Positions 15,853 through 24,492 of a stretch of 64,000 nucleotides of DNA are shown here, one piece after another. The DNA lies in assembly GCF_013141695.1 (NCBI RefSeq), contig NZ_WHNY01000005.1:62001-126000 (forward strand), in the 5' to 3' direction. Position numbers and translations under genes: made by a program. Below the pieces are notes generated by a model, which worked only from the letters and a program-made list of their open reading frames with translations, was not told the DNA's origin and ran no database searches. Position 1 is the stretch's first letter; every line of letters begins with the position of its first letter. This DNA comes from Paenibacillus plantarum. Its GTDB lineage: Bacteria > Bacillota > Bacilli > Paenibacillales > NBRC-103111.

Positions 15853-16792
15853 TCTGCTCTTAAATGAAAATATGAAGATATACCAACGATTGCGTACGTG
15901 GTTATTAATCATTGGTCTCGTACTCACGACGGTTTGCTTCTTGATTGCCCAACAATACAGTGTAAAGCCTACCCAAGTGGCTGATGCGAACTGGAAGGTC
16001 AATATGCAGCAACAGATTCAAAACGATACCGTGCAATTAACTAATATGAACAGAGGACCTGAATGGAAAACACGTGTTACTTCGCGTATTAATGTGAATC
16101 AGTATCATATTGATCATAATATTCCACCTACGGAAGAAACCCTTTGGGGGAACATGCTCAATGCTTCAAGTCTTATGATTGTGGTCACCTTGATGACAGT
16201 TATTATTGCAGCCGATAGTGTAGCAGGAGAATTCACCGATGGTACGATCAAACTTCTACTTATACGGCCCTCATCTCGCTCCAAAATTCTTCTGTCCAAA
16301 TATATATCTGCATTTACTTTCTCGATTTTGTTATTTGTTATTTTGTTCGCTACAGCTTTCTTAGTATCAGGCCTCTTGCATGGATTTAAGGACATAAGTG
16401 CTCCGTATGTCTACGCATCAAGCGATACGATTGCTCATGAAACCAGCATTGTGAAACATGCCATCAGCACCTATTTATATCAATGTATTCAAATGGTGTT
16501 GGTTGTCACGTTGGCCTTTATGATTTCTACGATTTCACGCAGCAGTTCGATCGCCATCGCGCTTTCTATCGGTATTATGTTTGCTGGGACTAGCATCGTT
16601 GGATTCTTGAGCCAATATAACTGGGCGAAATATTACTTATTTGAAAATACGGATCTAACACAGTATTTGAACGGTGCTCCCAATATTGCAGGAATGACAC
16701 TCGCTTTCTCAGTCAAAGTTATTATCGGCTACTTTATCATTTTCAATGTTTGCTCATGGCTTGTATTTAGGAAAAAAGACGTTACTGCATAA
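15845..16792 (+). CDS. ABC-2 type transporter permease
   Basis: About 315 residues with six predicted membrane spans and one large extracytoplasmic loop between spans 1 and 2 (about residues 40-105). VAGEFTDGTIKLLL matches the conserved cytoplasmic motif of ABC-2 permeases of the BcrB/NatB kind. I favour TTG 15845 because AGGCGG lies eight bases before it; GTG 15836 in the same frame is the alternative. Either way it overlaps the ATPase gene and is translationally coupled. Confidence 0.85.
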   Translation: MVNLLLNENMKIYQRLRTWLLIIGLVLTTVCFLIAQQYSVKPTQVADANWKVNMQQQIQNDTVQLTNMNRGPEWKTRVTSRINVNQYHIDHNIPPTEETLWGNMLNASSLMIVVTLMTVIIAADSVAGEFTDGTIKLLLIRPSSRSKILLSKYISAFTFSILLFVILFATAFLVSGLLHGFKDISAPYVYASSDTIAHETSIVKHAISTYLYQCIQMVLVVTLAFMISTISRSSSIAIALSIGIMFAGTSIVGFLSQYNWAKYYLFENTDLTQYLNGAPNIAGMTLAFSVKVIIGYFIIFNVCSWLVFRKKDVTA

Positions 16793-16823
16793 TGGTATAA
16801 GAATTTAGCAAGGGGTGGCTTAT

Positions 16824-17441
16824 TTGCATCAAATGATTGATTGGATTTCTACACATGCGACTTCGTTAATTGAAAGCTATGGGATTTTTGGTATTTTCAT
16901 CGGCATGTTGTTGGAAAGTGCCTGTATTCCAATTCCAAGCGAAGTCATTATGTTATTTGGCGGTTTCTATATTCAACAAGGTTCGTTTAGTTACTTCGAG
17001 GTTGTGAGTGCGGGTGTAATCGGAAATCTAGTGGGTTCTATGCTCATTTATTGGGTAGGGGCTACAGGTGGTAGAGCATTGCTTATGAAGCATGGGAAAT
17101 ATGTCTGGATCAAGCCTGAGCATGTAAATAAAGCAGAGGCATGGTTTAGCCGGTATGGGGAATGGGCAGCTTTCTTTGGGCGCAATTTGCCCCTAATACG
17201 TACGTTCATATCCTTGCCAGCCGGAATCGCAAGAATGGAATTCTCACGATTCGTCCTCTTTACTTTCCTAGGTTGTTTGCCGTGGAATATGCTGCTAACC
17301 TACCTTGGATTTAAGCTCGGCGAGAATTGGCAGCAAGTTGAACCTTATATTCGACCTGTCAGCTACATCATGCTTGCCGCGATCATGATCTTCATCGTTA
17401 GACACATTTATAAGCTGACTTTCAAAGCGAGAAGATCGTAA
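16824..17441 (+). CDS. DedA family membrane protein
   Basis: About 205 residues with the DedA pattern: ESACIPIPSEVIMLFGG near the N-terminus, a central AAFFGRNLPLIRTFISLPAG helix with the conserved Arg residues, and a C-terminal span. Proteins of this family include undecaprenyl-phosphate translocases (UptA). It follows the exporter permease by about 30 bp and is likely the third gene of that operon. I prefer TTG 16824 (AGGGG eight bases upstream); GTG 16815 overlaps that site. It ends 6 bp from the convergent PAP2 gene. Confidence 0.85.
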   Translation: MHQMIDWISTHATSLIESYGIFGIFIGMLLESACIPIPSEVIMLFGGFYIQQGSFSYFEVVSAGVIGNLVGSMLIYWVGATGGRALLMKHGKYVWIKPEHVNKAEAWFSRYGEWAAFFGRNLPLIRTFISLPAGIARMEFSRFVLFTFLGCLPWNMLLTYLGFKLGENWQQVEPYIRPVSYIMLAAIMIFIVRHIYKLTFKARRS

Positions 17442-17447
17442 TCTTTC

Positions 17448-18110
17448 TCATCGTCCAGATGCACGAACTCTTTTATCACGATTTTCCATATACCATTGGA
17501 AGATCCAAACACTAAAGGTGAACCAGAATCCACTGGCAAAATAAGCGCCAACAACGTCACTCGGATAATGGACGCCGAGATAAATTCGGCTAATACCAAT
17601 CATAAGTATCATCAGAATACTGAACAAAATGACGATCGTTCGGCCGCGTCTTGTAGGGACATGTCGCCACAGTAGAAAAGCAAGTGCGGCATACAGCGCA
17701 AAAGCCTCCATGGAATGGCCGCTGGGAAAGCTGTATCCCGTTTCTTGAATGAGCCTGTGAAGAGAAGGGCGCTCTCTTTGAAAAATCATTTTCAAAATCA
17801 AATTCAAGATGGCCGTCCCCGCCACAAGGATTAGAAATAGAACTAACTCTTGTCGGTGATGCAGGAATTTGAAGAAGAGAAATAGGCAGACTATTGAAAT
17901 GACGATAACCACTGGCGTAGAGCCGATGAATGTAAAAGCATTCATAGCGGAAGTCAGCCAGGGTCTTTCCATGCCTTGAATCGAAGAGATCACGCTGCTG
18001 TCAAATTGTGCAATCGACTGCCCTTTTAACAGGGAAGCCACAACGGCAAAGCAAAGAACAGAAATAATGCTTAGAATAAGGAAAATAGTGACTTTTAATT
18101 TTGAGTTCAT
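17448..18110 (-). CDS. PAP2 family phosphatase, intact catalytic motifs
   Basis: A 220-residue membrane phosphatase with all three motifs: KMIFQRERP, PSGH and SRIYLGVHYPSD. The family includes undecaprenyl-diphosphatase (BcrC) and phosphatidate or PGP phosphatases; the sequence alone does not decide. The start at 18110 is chosen for GGAG 11 bases upstream; a TTG 19 codons earlier lacks a site and lies in the promoter. A TGCTATACT extended -10 sits upstream at about 18150. It is convergent with the DedA gene; the fused homolog at 7480 has lost these motifs. Confidence 0.85.
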   Translation of the reverse strand: MNSKLKVTIFLILSIISVLCFAVVASLLKGQSIAQFDSSVISSIQGMERPWLTSAMNAFTFIGSTPVVIVISIVCLFLFFKFLHHRQELVLFLILVAGTAILNLILKMIFQRERPSLHRLIQETGYSFPSGHSMEAFALYAALAFLLWRHVPTRRGRTIVILFSILMILMIGISRIYLGVHYPSDVVGAYFASGFWFTFSVWIFQWYMENRDKRVRASGR

Positions 18111-18226
18111 TGCCAAGTAAGCTCCAATTCTCTGATAAGTAAGATAAGGATAGTATAGCAAATTCAAGTCGTTAATATGTCGCCACGTAATATTTTGGGA
18201 ACTTCAAGGGTAAGGAGAGATCAATA

Positions 18227-19024
18227 ATGACTAATTCTACATCATCTACATTTAATCACATGAAACAATTGGCTGCCAAGGTTCCGGAAATTACGCTCTA
18301 TTTTTGGATCACCAAACTGCTGACAACCGGCATGGGAGAAGTCGCCTCTGACTACCTGTTTGAGCACTTAAATCCACTGATTTCAGCTCCGCTTAGTGTT
18401 CTTATTTTCGTAGCAGCTATGATCTTACAGTTCAAAGTGCGCAAATATGTGCCAGGGGTTTACTGGCTAGTCGTCATCATGGTTAGCATTTTTGGCACAA
18501 TGGCCGCGGACGTTGTGCGAGTAGGACTGGGCATTCCCTATATCGTTTCGACCATCTTCTTTGTAGCGGCGCTAGCTGCTATTCTCATCACTTGGTTTTA
18601 CAAGGAAAAAACGTTATCGGTGCATAGTATTTTCACGCGTCGCCGTGAGATTTTCTATTGGCTGACGGTTCTAACGACATTTGCTCTTGGTACTTCTGCA
18701 GGAGATTTGACCGCGACGAGCATGCACTTGGGATACTTCACTTCCGGGCTGCTATTTACAGGTATGCTTGTCATTCCAGTTGTGGGGTATTTCATGTTTG
18801 GGATGAAAGAAATTTTCGCATTTTGGTTCGCGTATATCTTGACGCGCCCAGTAGGAGCCTCGTTTGCTGATTGGTTATCGGCCTCGCAAACTAATGGAGG
18901 AGTGGGCTTCGGCAGCGGTTCAGTTACGTTGGTATTAACAATATTCATTGTTATCTTAGTTGTATTTCGTGGCGGTTCTCCAGCGCTGTCACACGAAACC
19001 AAACCAGATGTCAAAGTTGCCTAA
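18227..19024 (+). CDS. Polytopic membrane protein (COG4705-like), short form
   Basis: A 265-residue paralog of the N-terminal part of the 111-1331 protein, with the same KVPEITLYFWI, TLSVHSIFTRRRE and RPVGASFADWLS segments but no C-terminal soluble domain. About eight membrane spans are predicted. AAGGAGAG precedes the ATG. It lies just upstream of the second two-component system but is separated from it by a terminator and by the regulated promoter, so it is a separate transcript. The function is unknown; the genetic linkage suggests a membrane stress role. Confidence 0.75.
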   Translation: MTNSTSSTFNHMKQLAAKVPEITLYFWITKLLTTGMGEVASDYLFEHLNPLISAPLSVLIFVAAMILQFKVRKYVPGVYWLVVIMVSIFGTMAADVVRVGLGIPYIVSTIFFVAALAAILITWFYKEKTLSVHSIFTRRREIFYWLTVLTTFALGTSAGDLTATSMHLGYFTSGLLFTGMLVIPVVGYFMFGMKEIFAFWFAYILTRPVGASFADWLSASQTNGGVGFGSGSVTLVLTIFIVILVVFRGGSPALSHETKPDVKVA

Positions 19025-19033
19025 ACATAATCA

Positions 19034-19062
19034 AACGACCTGCCATCATTAGGCAGGTTTTT
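19034..19062 (+). terminator. Intrinsic terminator
   Basis: CCTGCC and GGCAGG around a seven-base loop, followed by five T, ten bases after the stop of the membrane protein gene. Confidence 0.8.
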
Positions 19063-19065
19063 GTA

Positions 19066-19099
19066 ATTTCATTGTATTCTCATTTACTTCAGCTATAGT
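19066..19099 (+). promoter_or_regulatory. TTCTCAT-type tandem box plus -10 of two-component system 2
   Basis: ATTTCAT, TGTA, TTCTCAT (19066-19083), ten bases, then TATAGT (19094-19099). The first heptamer has two changes. Its position directly before the regulator gene suggests autoregulation. Confidence 0.65.
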
Positions 19100-19132
19100 A
19101 GACAGAATAGTACGTGAAGGGAGATGCCGCTA

Positions 19133-19807
19133 ATGAAGCGCATTTTATTAATAGAAGATGAAAAAAATCTCGTCCGATTCATCCAATTGGAACTCGAACA
19201 CGAAGCTTTCATGGTGAAAGCTGCTTACGATGGGAAAACGGGCTTAGAACTGGCCCTTCAAGAAGATTGGGATCTGATACTTCTGGATATCATGCTGCCT
19301 CAAATGAACGGAATTGAGGTCTGTCGTCGAATCCGCGCTGCTCAAAAGACCCCTATCCTTATGCTTACAGCGAGAGATAGTGTCGAGGATCGTGTTTCTG
19401 GTTTAGACAGCGGTGCGGATGATTATATTCCGAAGCCTTTTGCCATTGAAGAGTTGTTAGCACGTATCAGGGCTATCTTTCGCCGCATGGAGCTTGAGGG
19501 AAATGTACAGCATGCACAGCTTACTTTTCAACATATAACGGTGGATTTGGATGCGAGGTTGGTTTATAAAGATAAGCAGCTCGTTGAACTGACGAAGCGG
19601 GAGTTCGATTTATTAGTCATGTTTATGAAAAATCATCATCTCGTTCTTACGCGTGATATGCTGCTGGACCAAGTATGGGGATTTGATTCCCTGGTGGAGA
19701 CGAATGTGGTTGATGTGTATGTGAGATACGTACGCAACAAATTAGATCTAGATGGCGAAAATAGCTGTATTCAAACCGTTCGGGGAATAGGATACGTGAT
19801 GCGATGA
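19133..19807 (+). CDS. OmpR-family response regulator (system 2)
   Basis: Receiver domain with D52 in LLDIMLPQ, acidic residues ED near position 8 and lysine in DYIPKPFA, then a winged-helix domain ending TVRGIGYVM. The recognition helix is nearly the same as in the system 1 regulator, so both may bind the TTCTCAT box. ATG 19133 has AAGGGAG nine bases upstream; the ATG at 19124 is too close to that site. Its end overlaps the kinase start by 4 bp (ATGA). Confidence 0.9.
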   Translation: MKRILLIEDEKNLVRFIQLELEHEAFMVKAAYDGKTGLELALQEDWDLILLDIMLPQMNGIEVCRRIRAAQKTPILMLTARDSVEDRVSGLDSGADDYIPKPFAIEELLARIRAIFRRMELEGNVQHAQLTFQHITVDLDARLVYKDKQLVELTKREFDLLVMFMKNHHLVLTRDMLLDQVWGFDSLVETNVVDVYVRYVRNKLDLDGENSCIQTVRGIGYVMR

Positions 19808-21228
19808 GAGGACGTTTAACGAGGTCAATTCAAAGTCTTCCTATCAAATGGAAGCTCATGCTGGGAGCTGCTTTGCTGATCTTTCTGCTATTTGCCTCCT
19901 ATAATTTTGCGCAATATTTAGTACTGAAGCAGTGGATGATGAAACAAGAGGAAGATAAAATCCAAGTCAATATGGTACAGCTCCAAGACTATTTCCAGGA
20001 TAAATTAGCTGCAACTAGCGACTTTCCTATTGCGGACAGCCAACTTTATATCGAGAAAATGTCGGGAAAAAACCAATTGGTGCGTATCCTCGACAAAGAG
20101 GGGAAGCCGCTAGTAGCCGTAGCGAACCATTTTGTAACGAACTGGGTTGTACCCAAGTCAGTGGTTATTCCAGAGCTTTACGACACGACGACGCACAAAG
20201 AAGATCATATTCTCATATACCGCAGTCCGTTAGTCGCGGGGAGTTTCGTTGGAACCATAGAGCTGGCGAGTAACTTGGAAACGTTCGATCACTTCAGTGA
20301 CACCTTGCTATGGGTGATGCTGATCGGTGGTATTTTGGCGGTGTTTATCAGCGTGATCAGTGGTTTAGCGATTTCTAGGCAGTTTATGCGGCCGATACGA
20401 GCACTGGCGTCAACGATTCGCAGCGTCAAAGAGAAAGGACTTTCCGAACGTGTTACCGATATTCAAAATGGTGACGAGTTATCTAGCTTAGCCAAGCTAT
20501 TTAATGAATTGATGAATCAACTTGAATTTTCTTTTCTTCAGCAAAAACAATTTGTAGAAGATGCCTCACATGAGCTGAGGACACCGATTACGATCGTGGA
20601 AGGCCATTTGTCTCTATTGAATCGGTGGGGGAAATCAGACCCTGCTGTTCTTGATGAATCCTTGGAGGCTTCCCTTCAAGAAGTTAGGCGTTTGAAAAAG
20701 TTGGTACAAGAGCTATTAACCTTAACGAAAGTAGAAGCCAATTTAATAAGTGATAGCATCACAGCAATCCAATTGGAGCCGCTCATTGCGGAAACGTTGA
20801 AACGCTTTGAAGTCATGCATGCTGAATTCGAATTTATTGCGAACACGGAAGCCATAAGAGACGTTATGCTACTGATGAATCCGTTGCATGTGGAGCAAAT
20901 GCTGATGATCATTCTAGATAACGCAGTCAAATACGCGAGTTTGACGAAACGGATTGTAATTGAAGGGATTCGCCTGAAAAATGAGGTGCAAATCAGCGTA
21001 CAAGATCATGGCATTGGGATTCCTGAAGCTGATTTACCATTCGTATTTGATCGTTTCTACAGGGTCGATAAAGCGAGAAATCGTGAGATTGCAGGTACGG
21101 GACTTGGTCTCGCGATAGCGAAGCAACTCGTTCTCAATTATCAAGGAAGCCTGGCGATATCGAGTGTGGAAGGTGAAGGAACACGTGTACAACTGACTTT
21201 CCCTCTCCATCAAATAGTAGATGCTTAG
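19804..21228 (+). CDS. Sensor histidine kinase, HAMP type (system 2)
   Basis: A 474-residue kinase with membrane helix 1 (about 18-40), an extracytoplasmic sensor of about 125 residues, helix 2 (about 168-190), HAMP, a HisKA domain with H256 in the canonical ASHELRTPIT, and an ATPase domain (DNAVKYA, DHGIGIP, GTGLGLAIAK). It is translationally coupled to its regulator. The sensor region has low similarity to that of system 1 by eye, so the two kinases probably sense different cues while their regulators share a DNA target. Confidence 0.9.
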   Translation: MRGRLTRSIQSLPIKWKLMLGAALLIFLLFASYNFAQYLVLKQWMMKQEEDKIQVNMVQLQDYFQDKLAATSDFPIADSQLYIEKMSGKNQLVRILDKEGKPLVAVANHFVTNWVVPKSVVIPELYDTTTHKEDHILIYRSPLVAGSFVGTIELASNLETFDHFSDTLLWVMLIGGILAVFISVISGLAISRQFMRPIRALASTIRSVKEKGLSERVTDIQNGDELSSLAKLFNELMNQLEFSFLQQKQFVEDASHELRTPITIVEGHLSLLNRWGKSDPAVLDESLEASLQEVRRLKKLVQELLTLTKVEANLISDSITAIQLEPLIAETLKRFEVMHAEFEFIANTEAIRDVMLLMNPLHVEQMLMIILDNAVKYASLTKRIVIEGIRLKNEVQISVQDHGIGIPEADLPFVFDRFYRVDKARNREIAGTGLGLAIAKQLVLNYQGSLAISSVEGEGTRVQLTFPLHQIVDA

Positions 21229-21229
21229 T

Positions 21230-21263
21230 TTCTCATTTTCCTCTCATGTTCATCAAGTAAAGT
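21230..21263 (+). promoter_or_regulatory. TTCTCAT tandem box plus -10 upstream of the UgtP-like gene
   Basis: TTCTCAT, TTTC, CTCTCAT (21230-21247), ten bases containing TTCATC, then TAAAGT (21258-21263). It starts right after the kinase stop codon and gives the lipid glucosyltransferase operon its own regulated promoter. Confidence 0.7.
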
Positions 21264-21323
21264 TTAGACGAAATAAGGAGTTCTCTCCTGAAATGTTGAT
21301 GATGAAAGGTGGTTTCCATTTGC

Positions 21324-22442
21324 ATGAACGCTAATCCTCGTGTACTAATTCTTACGGCTAGCTACGGGAATGGTCATCTACAGGCTTCCAAGGCCTTGTA
21401 TCAGCAATTCATAGAGCAAGGAATAGAGCATGTGAAAATCGTTAACCTCATGAAAGAAGGGCATCCGTTCATCAATTTAATTACGACGACACTGATTAAC
21501 ACCAGTGTGAGAAGTTCACGCTTTGGTCTTGATTACTATGGCTGGTGCTATTACTTAACTCGTGAAACGAAGCAGACCGCGCTCTTTCAGAAATCGATGA
21601 CCTATTTAGGTCAAAAGAAATTAAAAGAGCTCATTCAGGAAGAGCAACCTGATGTGGTCGTTAATACATTTCCCTTTGGGGCGGCTCCTGAAGTGTGCAG
21701 CTCCATGGGGATTCAGAACTTCACCGTACTTACGGATTATGCTTTGCATGCGAGTTGGCTGCATCCGAGTGTCGATAAATATTATGTGGCTACAGAGGAA
21801 TTAAAGCAGCAAATTGTTTTTCATGGCGTTAATAAGGAACGCGTAGAGGTAAGTGGCATTCCAATTCGTCAAGAATTTGCTATGGAAAGTTCAATAGCTC
21901 GAGGTCGCAAAGGAAATCTCATTCTCATCATGGCAACCGATAACAGCGTAAATGGCTATATGGAGGACATGATTAGCGCCCTAGCCATGTTTGCTCAATT
22001 TCGTTTGGTTGTCATTTGTGGTCACAATGAGAAGTTACGTCAGAGACTACTTGAAATATTTGCAACGAACCCAGGTATTTGCATATTAGGATATGTCGAC
22101 AACGTGCACGAATGGATGTCACAAGCTGCCTGTATCATAACGAAAGCGGGAGGATTGACTATCACCGAGGCCATTGTCCTTCGGTTGCCACTTTTCATTT
22201 ATAGGCCGCATGCAGGACAGGAAAAAGAGAATGCTTTATACCTCTCGAGTCGGGGAATGGCCTCGATTTCGAATAGCCTAGAGGAATTAGTCTCGAATAT
22301 GGATTATTTATTCCGACATCCAAGCCTATATGAAGAGGTAAGAAAACGTATGGCAGAGATGCAACGAAGTCAAGCAGCTGCTCATATCGTCAGTGATATT
22401 ACACATAGATTGGCTAGGGAAGCGATCCCATTGTCGATCTAG
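21324..22442 (+). CDS. Diacylglycerol glucosyltransferase-like protein (MGDG synthase / UgtP family, GT28)
   Basis: The 372-residue GT-B enzyme begins VLILTASYGNGHLQASKAL, the N-terminal signature of the MGDG synthase/UgtP group. It contains TVLTDYALHASWLHPSVDKY, GIPIRQEF, and the C-terminal donor-binding stretch KAGGLTITEAIVLRLP. UgtP moves glucose from UDP-glucose to diacylglycerol at the inner membrane face, making glycolipid and the lipoteichoic acid anchor. The ATG at 21324 is 11 bases after AAAGGTGG. A deacetylase gene follows 21 bp later. Control by the TTCTCAT box suggests envelope-stress regulation of glycolipid synthesis. Confidence 0.75.
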   Translation: MNANPRVLILTASYGNGHLQASKALYQQFIEQGIEHVKIVNLMKEGHPFINLITTTLINTSVRSSRFGLDYYGWCYYLTRETKQTALFQKSMTYLGQKKLKELIQEEQPDVVVNTFPFGAAPEVCSSMGIQNFTVLTDYALHASWLHPSVDKYYVATEELKQQIVFHGVNKERVEVSGIPIRQEFAMESSIARGRKGNLILIMATDNSVNGYMEDMISALAMFAQFRLVVICGHNEKLRQRLLEIFATNPGICILGYVDNVHEWMSQAACIITKAGGLTITEAIVLRLPLFIYRPHAGQEKENALYLSSRGMASISNSLEELVSNMDYLFRHPSLYEEVRKRMAEMQRSQAAAHIVSDITHRLAREAIPLSI

Positions 22443-22463
22443 AAGTTACGTAGGAGGGCCCAG

Positions 22464-23240
22464 ATGAGGATACATGTACACAACAGCCATTATGGATCGC
22501 ATATCATATGGACGATACTTATCGGACTTCTAGTCTATACAATTATACCGACAGCCATTGTTCGATTAGGTGGTTTTAGCGCTTATCGTAAAGGGAAGGG
22601 AGTAACCGGGATTGCGCTGACGTTTGATGATGGGCCAGATCCGGCATTCACACCTCAACTTTTAGATATATTAAAATTACATGGCATTCAAGCGACTTTT
22701 TTTATACTTGGTGCTAAAGCGGAGAAATATCCGGAAATCATCAGAAGGATGCATGCAGAAGGACACTTGATAGGCATTCATAATTATAGGCATTGGACCA
22801 ATGCTGTACTGACCCCGAAAAAGGTAAGAAAGCAATTGCAAGATACCGTAAACGTGATCGACGCCATATTGGGAATCAAGCCGATCTATTATCGACCGCC
22901 GTGGGGGATTATTAACATATTTGATTTTCTGCGTATGAAACAATTTCGACTCGTATTATGGTCCTTAATGGTTGGCGATTGGCGATGCAGCGGTGGGACA
23001 GATAGGATCAAGAAAAAGCTGTTTGCAAGGCTGCAAAATAACGACATCATCGTGCTGCACGATAGTGGACAGACATTAGGGGCGAATCCATACGCACCGA
23101 TGTACATGTTGGAAGCATTGAAGGAATTCGTGGAAGAATGCAGAAAGCAAGGTATTCCTTTTATGCGAATTGATCAAAGAATGCAGTTGGATGATCAAAC
23201 GACGATTCACCCAATAGATCTATCTAGCCTAAAAGCTTGA
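22464..23240 (+). CDS. Polysaccharide deacetylase (CE4 / NodB domain), membrane-anchored
   Basis: An N-terminal uncleaved membrane helix (about residues 12-34) is followed by a NodB domain. TFDDGPDP holds the catalytic and metal Asp, HNYRHW is a variant of the H-S/T-x-x-H metal motif, YYRPPWG is motif 3 and DIIVLHDSG is motif 5. The second motif has Asn where Ser or Thr is usual. The enzyme probably deacetylates peptidoglycan or another GlcNAc polymer outside the membrane. GGAGGG precedes the ATG. It is co-transcribed with the UgtP-like gene and ends in a clear terminator. Confidence 0.8.
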   Translation: MRIHVHNSHYGSHIIWTILIGLLVYTIIPTAIVRLGGFSAYRKGKGVTGIALTFDDGPDPAFTPQLLDILKLHGIQATFFILGAKAEKYPEIIRRMHAEGHLIGIHNYRHWTNAVLTPKKVRKQLQDTVNVIDAILGIKPIYYRPPWGIINIFDFLRMKQFRLVLWSLMVGDWRCSGGTDRIKKKLFARLQNNDIIVLHDSGQTLGANPYAPMYMLEALKEFVEECRKQGIPFMRIDQRMQLDDQTTIHPIDLSSLKA

Positions 23241-23268
23241 GTATCCCCTTCAAAATACGAATATAAAA

Positions 23269-23320
23269 TAACGGCAGACTAGACCTTGTAAAGGCCATAG
23301 ACTGCCGTTTTAGTTTTTTT
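23269..23320 (+). terminator. Intrinsic terminator
   Basis: AACGGCAG pairs with CTGCCGTT, with an inner CCTT/AAGG stem, followed by TTAG and seven T. It ends the deacetylase operon and lies 11 bp from the convergent regulator gene. Confidence 0.8.
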
Positions 23321-23330
23321 GGAAGCTATG

Positions 23331-24284
23331 TTAAGTCTCGTATAAAATGCGTCCTGTCTGCGATAAATCATATCCTTGGATAGGACGCAGCTCTTTATGG
23401 AAGGATTCCGATTGCAAAATTTGCTTGACACGTTCAATCCATGCAAGGTTTTGTGGTTTTTTTAACATGACAAGATCATATCGCTCTTGAATAAGCGGAA
23501 TGAATTCAACGCCATTAACCATAGAGGCAGCTTTCTCTATCCCCACACCGAAATCAGCTTCACCTGTAGCAACTTTACCAGCCACGCCTAAGTGATTCGA
23601 TTCCTCCTGCTCATAACCATGTAGCAGTTGTTGTGGAATTCCATGAAGTCGGAGTTGTTCATCTAATAGAACACGTGCACCAGAGCCTTTTTCACGATTT
23701 ACCAATCGAAGTCCAGGCTTCTTGAGATCAGCCCAACCATGTAATTGTTTAGGATTTCCCGGTTGAACGTATAGACCAGCCGATCGTGACAAGAGATTCA
23801 CAACAATGTACGAAGAACCAATCAGTAATTTTCGGATAAAAGGAAGGTTATACTCACCTGTGTCTCCATCCAGCAGATGCGTGCTGACAATATCGGATTC
23901 GCCCTTGTACATGGAGATTAGACTGTCCATACTACCAACAAACGAACGAAGTGGTCTGTAATGAGATATATTTTTTTCGATATGTTTGGCTAAAATGTCC
24001 AAGCTAACATCTTGTCCAGTTATCACAAGAGAGCGACTGGAAGATGAAACGGCTTGGAAAGAAGGATTAGTAATTGGTTCGACATACTCACTTTTAATCG
24101 TAGAGACCATACCATCTTTTGCACGTGTTTTATAGGCTTCAAGATCCGATGCATCCACACGCATCTGTTTGCCAACACGGTAAGCGGGTAGATCGCCTTT
24201 TTTTATTAAATCATAAACAGTTAGTTTGGATATTTTCAAAAGTTTAGAAATTTCTTCCGTTGTATAGGACATGTCAGCTGTCAT
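23331..24284 (-). CDS. HTH (excisionase-type) plus binding-protein domain regulator, YvgK-like
   Basis: Residues 1-55 are a small winged HTH of the excisionase type (YTTEEISKLLKISKLTVYDLIKKG, then YRVGKQMRVD). From about residue 90 onward is a periplasmic-binding-protein-like domain (SLDILAKHIE..., LVNREKGSGARVLLDEQL) of the kind that senses molybdate or tungstate in ModE-like or YvgK proteins. It is divergent from modA, matching the B. subtilis yvgK-yvgL-yvgM layout. It likely represses or activates modAB according to oxyanion level. GGAGG lies six bases before the ATG. Confidence 0.8.
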   Translation of the reverse strand: MTADMSYTTEEISKLLKISKLTVYDLIKKGDLPAYRVGKQMRVDASDLEAYKTRAKDGMVSTIKSEYVEPITNPSFQAVSSSSRSLVITGQDVSLDILAKHIEKNISHYRPLRSFVGSMDSLISMYKGESDIVSTHLLDGDTGEYNLPFIRKLLIGSSYIVVNLLSRSAGLYVQPGNPKQLHGWADLKKPGLRLVNREKGSGARVLLDEQLRLHGIPQQLLHGYEQEESNHLGVAGKVATGEADFGVGIEKAASMVNGVEFIPLIQERYDLVMLKKPQNLAWIERVKQILQSESFHKELRPIQGYDLSQTGRILYET

Positions 24285-24398
24285 TGTAAACCTCCATAAG
24301 CTTGTCTTCTATAAAAGTAGCGTAGATTTACTCCTGCATCCGTACGGAACCACCATCATCTATCATAAGCTGATAAATAGGGTATTTCAATCCTGTTG

Positions 24399-24427
24399 TT
24401 TACTAATTAATTCTGGTTTTATATAAT
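24399..24427 (+). promoter_or_regulatory. Sigma-A promoter of modA
   Basis: TTTACT (24399-24404), a 17-bp spacer and TATAAT (24422-24427). The A/T-rich stretch downstream of -10 has short dyads and may hold the operator of the divergent regulator. Confidence 0.55.
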
Positions 24428-24492
24428 GATCAGTAATTGTATAATTCTATTTATAATCAAATAGATATAAATTTAACCTTGGAGGGGACGTA

